Assembly: GCA_009599575.1 (NCBI GenBank) | Contig: VWND01000001.1 | Span: forward strand, 2,356,001-2,420,000 | Length of the DNA stretch: 64,000 nucleotides | DNA from: Blumeriella jaapii | Lineage: Eukaryota; Ascomycota; Leotiomycetes; Helotiales; Drepanopezizaceae | Direction: 5' to 3' | Made by a program: the position numbers and the translations under genes | Part shown: positions 22,049 through 32,541 of the stretch, one piece after another | How the letters are laid out: each line of letters begins with the position of its first letter | How positions within the stretch are numbered: the stretch's first letter is position 1 | Notes under the pieces: generated by a model | Databases searched by the model: none | What the model was told of the DNA's origin: nothing | What the model saw: the letters and a program-made list of their open reading frames with translations, nothing else

Positions 22049-22990
22049 GTTGGGCCTGGCTGGCAGCGCCGAGATGCCCCGTGTCTCCAGGATCGGCCGG
22101 GCCGGCTCTTTGCTCCCGCCCACAGCGCAGGCTGGCAATATCAATATTCGTCGGGCCCGGGAGGGGAGGGCTTTCGCAAAGCCTCGGTGTCGCACCAGAA
22201 GAGCGCAAAAAGAGCGCAAGAAGAGCGCCTGAAGAGCGCAAGAGCCCAAAGAGCGACAGCACGAGGCGAGCGCGTGAGCAAGTGAGTGGCGGTAGCAGAA
22301 GCAAGGAAAGCAAGCTCGGTCTGTATGTACAACGTACTGTCGCAACACGCCGATGGCAAGGACGACGCCTTGGACGGATGGATGTCTTGCAGAGGCAAGG
22401 AAGTGCAGTCGACGTCGATAGTGGACCTTCAGGACACCGGCGTGCTCACCACTGACGGCACCGCTCGAACCTCTGGCGGCTGCATGACGTTGCATGTTTC
22501 GTCGGTGGTGAGTCCTCGAACGGCACCCTCGGGCGCGCGCGAGGCCATCGCGGCCATTCCGGCGGCCCGCGGCCCTGATGCGACATGTTGCTGGACGGAG
22601 GGGACTGGAGATGCTGGAATCGGGCGCCGCATGGCTTCATTTCTGGTTCGGGGAGACATCGTGTAGCGGAACGTCAAGCAAGCCAACGTCGAATGTGGGC
22701 GGGTAAGTTTTCGCGAGCTCCCCACCTTGCAGTGAGTGAGAGAGAGAGGGAGGGAGTGAGTGCAGGACTGTACAGTCAGCAGCGGGTCGGATGTCTTATC
22801 GCTATCTTCACGTGACGGGAAACTAGCAAGGCTGACTGAACATTCCTCTCACTCTTCACTTTTCACATTCTTCACTTCTCACCGTCCTCCCTTCTCCTTC
22901 TCACAGTACTCTCCTCTCACAGCACTCACACTTCACATCAACGCCAACGCCACCAGACAGATCCACATCAACCATCACAGATCATCCCAG
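22049..22990. other. Divergent promoter region, ceramidase/PFD1
   Basis: About 0.94 kb. It holds a degenerate repeat of GAAGAGCGC-like units at about 22196-22258 and a CT-rich stretch before the PFD1 start (22840-22960). No gene seen. Confidence 0.6.
22196..22258. repeat. Degenerate GAAGAGCGC/AAAGAGCGC minisatellite
   Basis: Five or so imperfect copies of a 9-14 bp unit containing AGAGCG, in the promoter-side region of the ceramidase gene. Confidence 0.6.
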
Positions 22991-23619
22991 ATGTCCATCT
23001 CCAATGAAGCTCTGCAAAAGGCATGTCCCCCCCCCACTCCCCCTCCTTCGCTGGTACGGTAGACCTGCCATGCCAGGTGCGGCACATACGGTCCAGCACG
23101 TACGGTCCAGTGCGGAGACGCCGGACTAACCTCGACCCATCGCCTAGCTCGCCCAGGAGATTGGGAACCAAGCCGCCCAGTCCCAGCAACAAATCGGCGT
23201 TGTCAAGTCCCAGATCGCCTTCAAGAACATCGAGAAGCGCAAGTTGGCGCTGACGTCCAGGGAGCTCGCCGAGCTGCCTGCAGACAGCCCGACGTACGAG
23301 GGCGTCGGCAAGATGTGCGTCCCATGCCCCGCTCCCCTTCTCGGCCGGTCATGGCGTGTCGACGCTCGCAGGCACCTCCATCACGAGACCCCGTCACGGC
23401 AGCCACCGGCACCATCACCTCGCGCCCCTGTTAACGCGCCCGGTTTCTAGGTTCGTCTGCACCCCCAAAGCCGATGTCGACCGTCGCCTGCAGCACGAGA
23501 CCCAACTTCTCACCACCGACGTCGAGAATCTCAGCAAGAGACTCCAGTACCTGGAGACGACGTTCAAGAACAGTCAGTCGCACATGGACCAGATCTTCAA
23601 GAGCGGTGGCCGTGCGTGA
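22991..23619 (+). CDS. PFD1: Prefoldin subunit 1, 3 exons, first intron GC-AG
   Basis: Exons: 22991-23020, 23148-23314, 23451-23619, total 366 nt (121 aa), the usual length for beta-type prefoldin subunits. Protein landmarks: MSISNEALQKLAQEIGNQAA, SQIAFKNIEKRKLALTSREL, TYEGVGKMFVCTPK and DVENLSKRLQYLETTFKN: two helices around a beta hairpin. It is a subunit of the cytosolic prefoldin hexamer that delivers actin/tubulin to CCT. The first intron must start GCATGT directly after codon AAG (CTG CAA AAG) to join the family-conserved LQKLAQE. It ends CCTAG with a GGACTAAC branch site, a GC-AG intron. The second intron is GTGCGT-AG. Confidence 0.9.
23021..23147 (+). other. GC-AG intron in PFD1
   Basis: The donor is AAG|GCATGT; the branch GGACTAAC lies about 20 bp before the acceptor CCTAG. 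No GT donor nearby gives the conserved protein. Confidence 0.75.
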
Positions 23620-24479
23620 GCAAGCCGGCCACGGGCAGAAAGGGGAGAGCCGTTCCCCTCGTACTGTACGGCGTGTAGAGGACAGGACAGGATCGTCTCA
23701 CGTGGACGCGGGCTTGCTCCCCGGGTGTGTGTGGCACGTGGTTGCGATGTGGGAGAAGAGCGCGGCACCGCTGGCGGGTCCTCGTCGTCGTGGGAGCGGA
23801 AGCCGACGAGGCGCAGGTAGCACGCAGGCCGCTCCGACAAGCGGCAAAGGGTTTCATCCGGCCTAGAGCACCGCATGAGTGTCTGGGAGCTGAATTCAGC
23901 TGCATGTGTTGTGACGCAGCTCTCGCTACACGTGCTGGGCAAAGGACGCAGATCCATACCACACGGGGGATGCGATCTCACACACACAACTCCTTTTTCC
24001 AACGCCATTTCCGGGTCGTTATGTGATCATCTACTGTATCTCCTGATTTTCCGTCTACGTCATGCAAACGTTCGGAAGGCCTTGCAATGGAAGCCCTCAA
24101 GGCACACGCGCGCCTCTCGGTGAACACGTGAGCGAGCGACCGGCCCGTTCCAACCCCCCTCCCTACATGCATCAGATGTACTGTACCAACACTACCCAAG
24201 CCCACGGAACACGATCACCCACCATTGCCAATCCCATGCCATATACCACCGAACACATGAGGGCCACCAAGACGCAGATGTCTGTATGTACTGTACTGTA
24301 TTGTACTGTTTGTACTTTACTGTCTTGTAATGTACAGTAGATAGAGAATAGATGCCTACCTACGTACGATACCTACAGTACTGTGCTGTACCTACCTACA
24401 GTGCCTGCCCGCACTATCCCAACAGCTCACTGTGCCACAACCTTAAATGTCGCCCCAGAGGCCATTTACACGTTCGCTC

Positions 24480-24892
24480 GTGCGTGGGCCGGACTCGAGA
24501 AAAGAGAACCGGACTCGAGAGAGGAGAACCAGACATGAGAGAAGAGAAGAGAAGAGGGAAGAAAAGAGAAGAGGGAAGAAAAGAAAGGAAAGAAAGCAAC
24601 AGAAAGGAAAAGAAGAAAGAACAGAAAAAAAAAAGAAAAAAAAGAAAAGAAAAGAGAAGAGAGAGAGAAGAAGAGAGAAAAGAGAAGAAGAGAAGAGAGA
24701 GAAGAAGAGAAGAAAAAAAAGAAGAAGAAGAAAAGAAAAAAGAAGAAGAGAACCAGACTCGAGAAAACAGAAGAGAACAGAGAAGAAAGGAAGAAAGAAA
24801 AGAGAGAAAGAAGAAAAGAAAAGAAAAGAGAAGAGGGAGAAGAAGAAGAGAAAAGGAGAGAAGAAGAGAAGAGGAGAAGAAGACGCCTTCCC
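24480..24892 (+). repeat. Polypurine tract (AAG/AGAGA-rich)
   Basis: About 410 bp that are almost entirely A and G on the + strand, built from AGAAG, GAAA and AGAGA words, with only rare CTCGAG-type interruptions at its left end and around 24765. Confidence 0.9.
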
Positions 24893-25017
24893 CATTCTGT
24901 AAGTACTGTACCTCACATACTGTACATGTAAATGTAAATTTATTTACATGTACATGTATATGTGTAGGTATGTATATGTATGTACCTTATTTACACACCT
25001 CATCTACATATACATGG

Positions 25018-25170
25018 ACATATCTACATATCTACACATCTACACATCTACACATCTACACATCTACACATCTACATATCTACGTAACTACGTATCTACA
25101 CATCTACACATCTACACATCTACACATCTACACATCTACACATCTACACATCTACACATCTACACATGCA
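25018..25170 (+). repeat. 8-bp minisatellite TACACATC
   Basis: Around fifteen near-perfect head-to-tail copies of an 8-bp unit (TCTACACA in one phase), with a short variant section (CTACGTAAC) in the middle. Confidence 0.9.
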
Positions 25171-25922
25171 CACATACCCACATACACACATCTCACACAC
25201 ACACACAACACAGCACGTATCGGGTTGGAGCGGACCGCCCGTCCCCTATCGAGATGCATGTCTGTACGTACAGTACTGCACAGTACATACATACAGATAG
25301 GTACAGATACAGTACAGATAGTAAACACACCCAGCACCCAGCACATACAGCACAGCACATACAAGAATAGAACCCAAACATCACGTGTGCGCGGCAAGTT
25401 GTACAGACATACATACAATACAGTACATACATACATACAGTGCGGCGCGGTGCAACTCGAGCCCGTCAGCCTCGAATCAGCTCATGCCCGGCCGCCTGCT
25501 GCCTGCCTGCCTGCCTGGCAGCTGACACCAACTAAAAACAGTATTTCTCCAGTCTTTCCCTTTCCCATTTTCTTCCCCTCTTCTCTTCTCCTCTTCGTCT
25601 CTCGCTGTCAGGCTGTGAGAAGCGCAGATGGGAGCCAAGATCCGGCCTTCACCCTCGAAACCAAGACGGCCGAGCAGAGCAGAGCAGAGCAGAGCAGAGC
25701 AGAGCAGAGCAGAGCAGAGTTCGACATCTCCATCGCCATCCATCGGAAGATCCGGGATCATCGTCGCCGGAACCCAGACCCAGACCCAGACCCAGAAGCC
25801 CGTCTCCCTCGCCTGGCTGCTGCTGACTTCAGCCCGACGCCCCAACTCCCCGCACGGCTCCATCTCCATCTCCATCTCATCACCTACTCCCACTTCCCAA
25901 GTCCCAGGAGTCCTCGCCGAAC

Positions 25923-27260
25923 ATGTCCTCCTACTATTCAGACGAGGACGAGCTCGACATCCGCATCCGACACGGCCGAGGGTCTCCCTTCGCGCCCGTC
26001 CGCATCTCCCCCCAGCCCGTCATCTTCCCCGAGCATCGCTACCGGCCAGCGCCGCGTCCCTACTATGGGGAGCAACAGCACGCATCGTCCTCCTACCTGG
26101 TGCCGGCGGTCGCGGCGTCCACGATCCACCGCGCGCGCTCCACGGGCCATCGCGAGCGGCGCCCCATCTCCCCGCCGTCGCCCGTGACGCCGCAGGCGCC
26201 GATCGTGATCAACAATCGCATCTACAACGACTACGAGGACGACGAGTACCGGCCCCGGTCGCCCCGGCGCCGGTCCCATTCGCGGAGCAGGACGCGACCC
26301 CAGAGTTGGGTCGCGGACCCGAGGGACCAGTATGAACTGGACCGAGCGCGGCGCGAGCTGGAACAGTACCGGGCGGTGCACACGCGCCACGAGTACGAGC
26401 GGGACAAGACTCGGCGCGAGCTGGAGGCCTACCGGGCGGTGCACACGCGCGACGAGTACGAGATGGAGAAGACGCGCCGGGAGCTGGAGCAGTACAAGAT
26501 GGAGAAGGACCGACAGAAGAAGGAGGAGAAGGTGAAGAAGCAAATCGCGGCCACGAAGGAGGACATCGAGTTCGAGAAGACGAGGAGGGAGCTGCAGGAG
26601 TACAAGGCGGCCAAGGAGAAGGCGGCCGAGGAGGCGAGGGTGAAGAAGGAGTTGGAGTGGGCGAGGCTGAGGGAGGAGAAGCAGGCCGAGGAGGAGAGGA
26701 AGAGGCTGAAGAAGGAGGCCGACGCGGCGATTGAGAAGTACAAGACCGAGCAGGCAGAGAAGGCTGCCAACGAGAAGAAGGAGAAGGAGGCCAAAGAGAA
26801 GGAGTATCGAGCGAGGCTAGAAGAAGATCTGAGAAAGTCGGGCATGGATGAGCGACAGATCGCCGCCGTGCTGAAGAAGGAGAAGGCCGTCGACCCGAAG
26901 CGACCGACGTATACGAGAATGTCCCGCAGGCATTTGTCGATCGAGACCCTGACTCGGTACCGGATCGATTACGAGTTTGATCAGGCAAGTGCGCTGCCGA
27001 GGAACGACAGAGGTACGGAGGCTAACCAGACCCAGGATCCGGATTATATCTTGATCAAGCGCTGGGTTCCCGAGTATGAGCAAGACTTCTTGTGGAACCA
27101 CACGCGAGAGATCAGAGAGCGCAGACAGCCCGTCATGCTGGCCGTCGAGGGCAAAAAGCACCATCACCACGAAACCGAGCTTGAGCTCGTGCGCAAGAAG
27201 AAGGAGAGGAAACCTTCGCCTTCTCCACTCTTGACGTTCCTAGCCGGTGGAAGGCGATAG
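25923..27260 (+). CDS. Uncharacterised fungal coiled-coil protein (DUF8035-like)
   Basis: The whole stretch is open (445 codons), but bases 26985-27035 look like a 51-bp GC-AG intron, so the spliced protein would be 428 aa (25923-26984 plus 27036-27260). The N-terminus is low-complexity and Arg/Ser/Pro-rich. Residues about 135-185 contain three near-identical 24-residue repeats (TRRELEQYRAVHTR type). Residues about 185-310 are a highly charged Lys/Glu coiled coil. The C-terminal block (RRHLSIETLTRYRIDYEFDQ, DPDYILIKRWVPEYEQDFLW) is the conserved part. From memory it matches fungal proteins annotated DUF8035; that needs a profile search. The function is unknown, probably cytoplasmic or nuclear, with no signal or membrane segment. 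Confidence 0.8.
   Translation: MSSYYSDEDELDIRIRHGRGSPFAPVRISPQPVIFPEHRYRPAPRPYYGEQQHASSSYLVPAVAASTIHRARSTGHRERRPISPPSPVTPQAPIVINNRIYNDYEDDEYRPRSPRRRSHSRSRTRPQSWVADPRDQYELDRARRELEQYRAVHTRHEYERDKTRRELEAYRAVHTRDEYEMEKTRRELEQYKMEKDRQKKEEKVKKQIAATKEDIEFEKTRRELQEYKAAKEKAAEEARVKKELEWARLREEKQAEEERKRLKKEADAAIEKYKTEQAEKAANEKKEKEAKEKEYRARLEEDLRKSGMDERQIAAVLKKEKAVDPKRPTYTRMSRRHLSIETLTRYRIDYEFDQASALPRNDRGTEANQTQDPDYILIKRWVPEYEQDFLWNHTREIRERRQPVMLAVEGKKHHHHETELELVRKKKERKPSPSPLLTFLAGGRR
26985..27035 (+). other. Probable GC-AG intron, length divisible by three
   Basis: The donor CAG|GCAAGT is the classic GC-donor context; GGCTAACC and CCCAG follow. Removing it joins YEFDQ directly to DPDYILIKRW, the arrangement I expect in this family. 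Because it is 51 bp with no stop, retention would only insert 17 residues. Confidence 0.7.
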
Positions 27261-27543
27261 ACCGATCGAGGGATGAAGGAGACACGCAGAGGCTAACGGC
27301 TGGCGGGGAGCGGGGCGCGTGTGGTATGGAGTTGGCGGAGATGGTCGAATGGATGTGCTTCATGCTCTTGAAATACCCACGCAATGAACACTCATGTGAT
27401 ATAGATCTCGGCTCGGGCAGAACGTGGGAGGAAAGAAATGCAACATTGTGAACGCACCACGCTGGAAGTGCACATCGCAGACGGCTTCCTTCGTCCGAGG
27501 TTGAGCAGTGACATCCAGAATATGATACAGAACGACAACGACC

Positions 27544-28671
27544 CTACAGCGCCCTCGCCTCGACCTCGAGATGGACCAAGGCAAGCTCGGCTCTCCGAAT
27601 GAGCTCCTCGTATAGCGTCCAGGCGAGCGCGGAGCTAACAGCTTTCCGCCCCATCCTCAGGCCCAGGCCGTCAAACAGCGACTTGAGGCCGTCTTCTCGT
27701 ATCATTTTCCGTCCCGCGTGGAAGATATTATGGTAGTCCCTCGGCTGCAGCTGTATCCTCGTCTTGATGGCATCGAACGGATTGGTCAGCGCAGTGGCAA
27801 GCCCCGAGGCCAGGATCCCCGAGCCGAAGTTGATCGATACGGATGTCGACCCGCTCATGCCCTGGGCGAGCTCGCCCGCGATGGGGACCTTGTGGGAGAG
27901 GAGGCTGAGCCTCTTCTTGAACTGCTCATAGAAGAGGACGTAGAGACCGGCGTAGGGCGCGTCTCGGATGGCTGTAGCGCCGAATCCGGCGAAGAAGCCT
28001 TGGAGGCCTTCGCTTCTCCAGATGTCCTTCCCCGCCCCGGCAATCGATCTGTAGGCGTACAAGCTCGACTCATACCGCACTTTGATGACTGTCATGGGCA
28101 TGAGAACGAGCCCCGCGCCCGCCCGGGCAATGGCTCCGGTCGTGAGATTCGACACATTCGAGAGTTTCGGCAGAGCGGAGGAGTGACTCGGGAGCCCATT
28201 CGGATCGCTGGCTCCGATGTTCCGCAGCAGATTTGAGCGCGCGACATCTTGCCGCAGAATGTTCAGACTCGTGAAGTAGATGGCAGATCCAAAGCCCGTC
28301 CGCAGGGCCGAGGGCAGCGTTCCGCGCCAGAACGAGCGGATCGAGTTGGGCGCGTTCGAGATTTCGCGGATGGTGGCTAGGAGGGAGCTGTGTCCTGACT
28401 GTTGGACTCGAGTCTTGAGGAGGTCGGCTGGTTGGAGCAGGACTGCGGAGAGGATGCCAGACCCCAGACCAGCGGCGAAGCTGGGGGACGTCAGCGAGTG
28501 TGTTGGGCAACATTGACGGATACGCAAAGATGTTCGCAGTGCGAAGAAGCCAGGTCAAGAAAGAATGGCGGGATACCCACTGGAATGCTTCAGGTTGTTA
28601 GCCGCCGTCGCGAGTCCAGATGGAGAGAACATACAAGTTGACGATTTCCCGGCTTGCCCGCCATTGGACAT
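27544..28671 (-). CDS. HEM25: Mitochondrial glycine carrier HEM25 (SLC25A38), 3 exons with a 7-nt microexon
   Basis: Exons in gene order: 28635-28671, 28581-28587 (7 nt), 27544-28480, total 981 nt (326 aa). Three mitochondrial-carrier repeats, each with a PX[DE]XX[KR] signature ([33 protein letters not shown]), and SLC25A38-type surroundings ([40 protein letters not shown]). It imports glycine into mitochondria for the ALA synthase step of haem synthesis (inner membrane). The microexon (CATTCCA) is needed to read STSFHFAAGL, the conserved entry to helix 1. Its acceptor is GAAG with a GGCTAAC branch, its donor GTGGGT. Without it, the exon 1-exon 3 phases do not match. The gene is divergent from the NIT-family gene. 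Confidence 0.9.
28581..28587 (-). other. HEM25: 7-nt microexon of HEM25
   Basis: Seven coding bases between a 47-bp intron (28588-28634, donor GTATGT) and a 100-bp intron (28481-28580, donor GTGGGT). It is supported by phase arithmetic, splice signals and the family-conserved FHF[AV]AGL sequence it completes. Confidence 0.75.
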
Positions 28672-29289
28672 CTCGTAAGTATGTTACAGGGACATTGTCC
28701 GAGTCAAATGCGCAAAAGAGCTCGCACAGCTAAGCAAACACCATAACTCCTATAGGGTGTTGTTGTTGTTGTTGGAAGAGTGTGGTGGTGAGTCGCAGAG
28801 GAGAAGTGGAGGCAAAGGCTGAGGATCTCGGCATCTCAGGACAATCACACTAAGGTACGACTGTATGCGTAGTCACGGCAGCACTTCAACCTTCAACCGC
28901 GTTCAGTACAGCACATAGCAGACGAAGTGTCACAACAACACAACACAGACTACCGACAGCCAGCTTTGGACCGTCTGGGCCGGATCCTCTGATAGATAGT
29001 CTTGCAGAGAAACAGTTTGGTTGTTTTGTTTCCCCCCCGGCGTTGTCGTTCTACTGTAAGTGCTTCACCCAGAGAGATATACTGCAAGTCAATAGCTCCG
29101 CACTTCTTGTGACTGCCTGCCTACCTGTTTAAGTTATTCTCTTGCGTTCAATCTAATGTTTTCCTGGTATCGACTTGTGGGAAGCTAACCCACGTCTAGC
29201 TATTTCTCGTGCACTTGAAGCTGTAATCTCTTGCCCATCTCTCGTCTCTCATGCACTGCTTCTATCGAGGAGAATAGTCCGACTACAAC
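28672..29289. other. Divergent promoter region, HEM25/NIT gene
   Basis: About 0.62 kb with a short (GTT)n run near 28758-28773 and no gene. The right part is pyrimidine-rich, as in a 5' UTR. Confidence 0.55.
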
Positions 29290-30579
29290 ATGGCGATAGC
29301 AGTGAGTATCTCTAAGCACTTTGGTGCCAGAGATCCTGCCCTTTTTACTGAGCCAGGATAGGCGATCGGTCAACTATGCTCGACAGCATCCATGAGCCAT
29401 AATCTCGCCCTCTGTCAAGTCCTTGTCAAGAAAGCAGTCGATGCCGGAGCCAAGGTACTGTACATCACCCATCCGCCTTTCTGTCAGTAAACCAAGATCA
29501 CTTCTCACCTTCTCACAGGCCCTTTTCCTTCCCGAAGCCACAGTAAGCCCATCCCGCGGTCATCTTAGACGTCCATGAGAGCTCCACTGGGCTTCGTTCA
29601 TGTAGACAACCAGGCTCAACAGCAACAGGACTACATAGCCTCCTCGCCAGAAGAGTCCCTCGCCCTCGCCCAACCCATGTCCAGCTCTCCCTTTCTCCTC
29701 GGTCTCCAATCCTCCGCAAAGGCCTCCCACCTCGCCATCAACGTCGGCATCCACGTCCCCCTGCCGTCAGGCAAGATGGCCAACCGCAGCGTGTGGATCA
29801 ACGAGAACGGGGACATCCAGTCGTACTACGACAAGCTGCACCTGTTCGACTATGCGAGTCTGAGGGAGAGTGCTAGTGTGGAGGCAGGGAGCAAGATCGT
29901 CGAGCCGGTCGACACGGTAGTGGGGAGGGTTGGGCTGATGATTTGCTTCGATGTGAGTTTCTGCTTTGCTTCTGATCCATGATGCCCATTCGATCTTTGA
30001 AGGGGGGGGTCTCGCACTCAGCGTTGGAGCTAACACGGAAGAACAGCTTCGCTTCCCAGAGCTCTCCCTCTCCCTCTTCCGCAGGAACGCCCAAATACTG
30101 ACCTACCCCTCCGCCTTCACCGTGCCCACCGGCCAGGTCCAGTAAGCCATTCCACCCTACGCTTCTTCCCGGTGACAGCCAGATCCCCTCCCCGCGCCTC
30201 CCTCCAAGAATGCGGAACCAAAGCGTCTCTCGAATCAGTACTAACCTCTCACCTCCAACAGCTGGGCACCCCTCCTCACGGCCCGCGCCATCGAGTGCCA
30301 AAGCTACGTGATAGCGGCCGCCCAGGTCGGCGCCCACAACGAGAAGCGCACGAGCTACGGCCGCTCGATGGTCGTCAGCCCGTGGGGCGAAGTGCTGCTC
30401 GACATGACCGGCGAGGGCCGCGAAGCCGAGATCGGCCTTGTGGACATCGACGTCGACTATCTGCGGGGAGTGAGGGAGAGGATGCCGCTGAAGAGGAGAG
30501 TGTGAGTCCCCTTCTCTTGGACCGGTCAGGCTCGCGAACCGTGCTGATGCGTGCTAGGGATGTGTATCCTGAATGTTGA
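29290..30579 (+). CDS. Nitrilase-superfamily amidase (NIT1/yeast Nit2-type, deaminated glutathione amidase), 7 exons
   Basis: Exons: 29290-29301, 29362-29454, 29519-29542, 29629-29952, 30047-30141, 30262-30501, 30558-30579, total 810 nt (269 aa). The first, third and last coding exons are only 12, 24 and 22 nt. The catalytic triad of the superfamily is visible: Glu in LFLPEAT, Lys in YDKLHLFD, Cys in MICFDLRFPEL. AIECQSYVIAAAQVG, SYGRSMVVSPWGEV and the C-terminal RERMPLKRRVDVYPE are family hallmarks. The closest fit from memory is the NIT1/yeast Nit2 branch, which repairs deaminated glutathione, rather than omega-amidase (Nit3); the choice is tentative. No targeting signal is evident. Confidence 0.85.
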
Positions 30580-31236
30580 GCCTACCTAGATGTGAGAGAA
30601 AAGAGGCGCAAGCGAGACGCGGTAGCCAGCCAGCCAGCCATGGCTGTTCCGTTTCTCACGACAGACAAGAGGATTAGCTGCACCCGCGCCGCACTCGTCG
30701 TCGTCGTCGTCGTCGTCGTCGAAATCGTGATGAGGGAATGAGATGCTCTTAGTAACATTGGGGATGTCGGCCTTAAATCTCATCTTCCAAGCCATGGTTC
30801 CTGCCAAATCCATCCGGAGTCCGTTGTTCCCAAGAAGTATGTATCATTGGTGTCCGAACTGGCAGCAGATGATCATGTTTTCCCCTATGAGGAACCCTCG
30901 CCGAGATTCGTTGCACAGTCCCCTCTTCGCCTGTTTCTTGTCACGGTTGGGGTTGTACGTAAGCGAGAGAGACATGGCTTTCTGTGCGAGGACGCTAAAC
31001 GCCCTGTAAAGCTTTTGATGAGTATCTATCTAGAAAGGTCTATAGTAGAGATCCGCTTGTTTCCCGGAACTCCTGCAATGCAACGCTAGACAGTTGATGT
31101 CCAGGCACGTCTCGCTATGTTGAACGACTTTTGAAGTCCCACGTGCCCATAACACTCAACTCGACCCATCTTGTTCTATCTGGTATCAAAGATATCCGCC
31201 ATGAGTCTCCTTTGCTCTTGTCCATCTCTCCCTTAT
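30580..31236. other. Convergent 3' region with (CGT)n
   Basis: About 0.65 kb between the 3' ends of the NIT-type gene and OPI3. It has a (CGT)n run at about 30696-30722. No gene seen. Confidence 0.6.
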
Positions 31237-32088
31237 TTACAGCTCCTTCTTCGGACCCCCCTTCCCGGCCTTCTGAGCTTTCTCCCGCTTGGCGTAGATA
31301 GCCGCCGTGAACGGATCCTCAAACCTCAACGCGATCAAGTATACAACCAACACCTCCACCGTCAGCAGAATCCCTGCCGGCTTCCCAAACATGATCGCCG
31401 TGCCCAGGAAGCTCATGGTGCTCCCGTAGTACATCGGGCTGGCCGTCACGTTGAACGGAAAGCCCGTCACGATATCATCCATCAGGATGCCAAAGTAGTC
31501 ACCGAGGTACGTGCCCGTGATGCCGAGCGCCCACATGGACGATAGGACGAGAACGTTGCCTGCGGCGAGCAGCGCGTAGGAGGCGTAGGTCGCGAGGGGC
31601 GTCGCGAGGAGTGGGTGCGAGGGCTGGTCGCGCAAGGCGCGCTCGTAGAGGAAGTCGCGGAATAATCCAAGCAGGAAGATGGTCACGGCGAGGCCATAGC
31701 AGCCGCGGCGAGCGTCGCCGCCGGCGAGCTTGGTCAAGATCTTGTTGCGGTATTCTGCGGTTGCGTTAGGGCTTTGCCGGAGGGGGTGAACGAGGTGAAC
31801 GGGGTGAACGGGGTGAGTGGGCGCAGGCTGGGCGTGCCACAGTACCTTGACGGGCTACGGTGCTGAGGGCGTGTCAGCGCGCATTCTCAGAGGTACGACG
31901 AACAGCAGGGTGGAAGATCGCAAACCTACTTCCAGAAGATGGGGTTGAAGGCAATAGACGCTGCTGCAACTGCGGTTCTGGTGAGCTTTCGACGTCCTGC
32001 GTAGCCGGTACAGTCTGCTGAGCGTACTTGCCAGGCTCTTCTGGTCAAAGTCGACCAGACCTCTGTTCTGACCCCGAAAGCTCGTCAT
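31237..32088 (-). CDS. OPI3: Phosphatidyl-N-methylethanolamine N-methyltransferase (phospholipid methyltransferase), 4 exons
   Basis: Exons in gene order: 32028-32088, 31930-31996, 31846-31862 (17 nt), 31237-31754, total 663 nt (220 aa). The protein is hydrophobic throughout. Conserved blocks: FNPIFWNTVARQEYRNK near residues 38-54; GTYLGDYFGILMDDIVTGFPF with the AdoMet-binding region; and NVTASPMYYGSTMSFLG. The length (yeast Opi3 is about 206 aa) fits. The enzyme makes the last two methylations from PE to PC in the ER membrane. The 17-nt exon completes NTVARQ and is required for phase. The tail is Lys-rich. The gene lies tail-to-tail with the NIT-type gene and downstream of RXT2 on the same strand. 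Confidence 0.92.
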
Positions 32089-32541
32089 GATGCCAATTCC
32101 CACGATGGTGCGCGCGCGATGCTGTGCAATGTTGGTCGGAGAGAATGCGACGAGCGAGAAAAGAAGTGAAGGGTGTTGTTGAAGCGGTGGAGAGGGGTCG
32201 TGAGACGCAGCGAATCACAGGCCGCGCTTGCATGACGTCGGAGCGAGGGGTCTAGCGCTGCCGAAGGAGAAGCTGCCGCGGATCCTCCAAACTCTCGTGT
32301 TTTTCTAGGCAGGTCGGCAACTACAGTACATGGACATATACAGTAAATACATCGACAGTCAGTACTCGAAGCACTTACGGTACGGACTCGATGTGCGTTC
32401 GGTACGTACTCCATGTACTTACAACGGTACCTACTCCATGTACAGTACGGGACGTCTTCGGTCAACACGCCCAACCCGGGATTTCGTGGCTGCGCTTGGC
32501 TGCTCGCCCAAACGCCCCCGGCCAGTGTGAGATGGCCACGG
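32089..32541. other. Intergenic with GTACAGTAC-like motifs
   Basis: Between the RXT2 3' end and the OPI3 start, so it carries the OPI3 promoter. Motifs with ACAGTAC/CATGTAC cores cluster at 32325-32455. No gene seen. Confidence 0.6.

Larger units (their letters stand above)
23620..25922. other. Intergenic, 2.3 kb, simple-sequence island
   Basis: No gene seen. It holds GTACTGTAC-like motifs (24283-24345, 24373-24398, 24900-24930, 25262-25290), a purine tract of about 410 bp (24480-24892), an 8-bp TACACATC-type repeat (about 25018-25170) and an (AGAGC)n run (about 25672-25718). Long open frames across this region are products of the repeat composition. Confidence 0.7.

Noticed and set aside
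25018..25170. CRISPR-like regular repeat
   Set aside because: Units are 8 bp head-to-tail with no spacers; it is a simple satellite in a eukaryote.
24352..26187. A 611-codon open frame on + through the purine tract
   Set aside because: It is built of Lys/Arg/Glu runs from AAG/AGA repeats and then a Thr/His/Leu repeat from the 8-bp satellite, and ends out of frame inside the real coiled-coil gene. It is a composition artefact.
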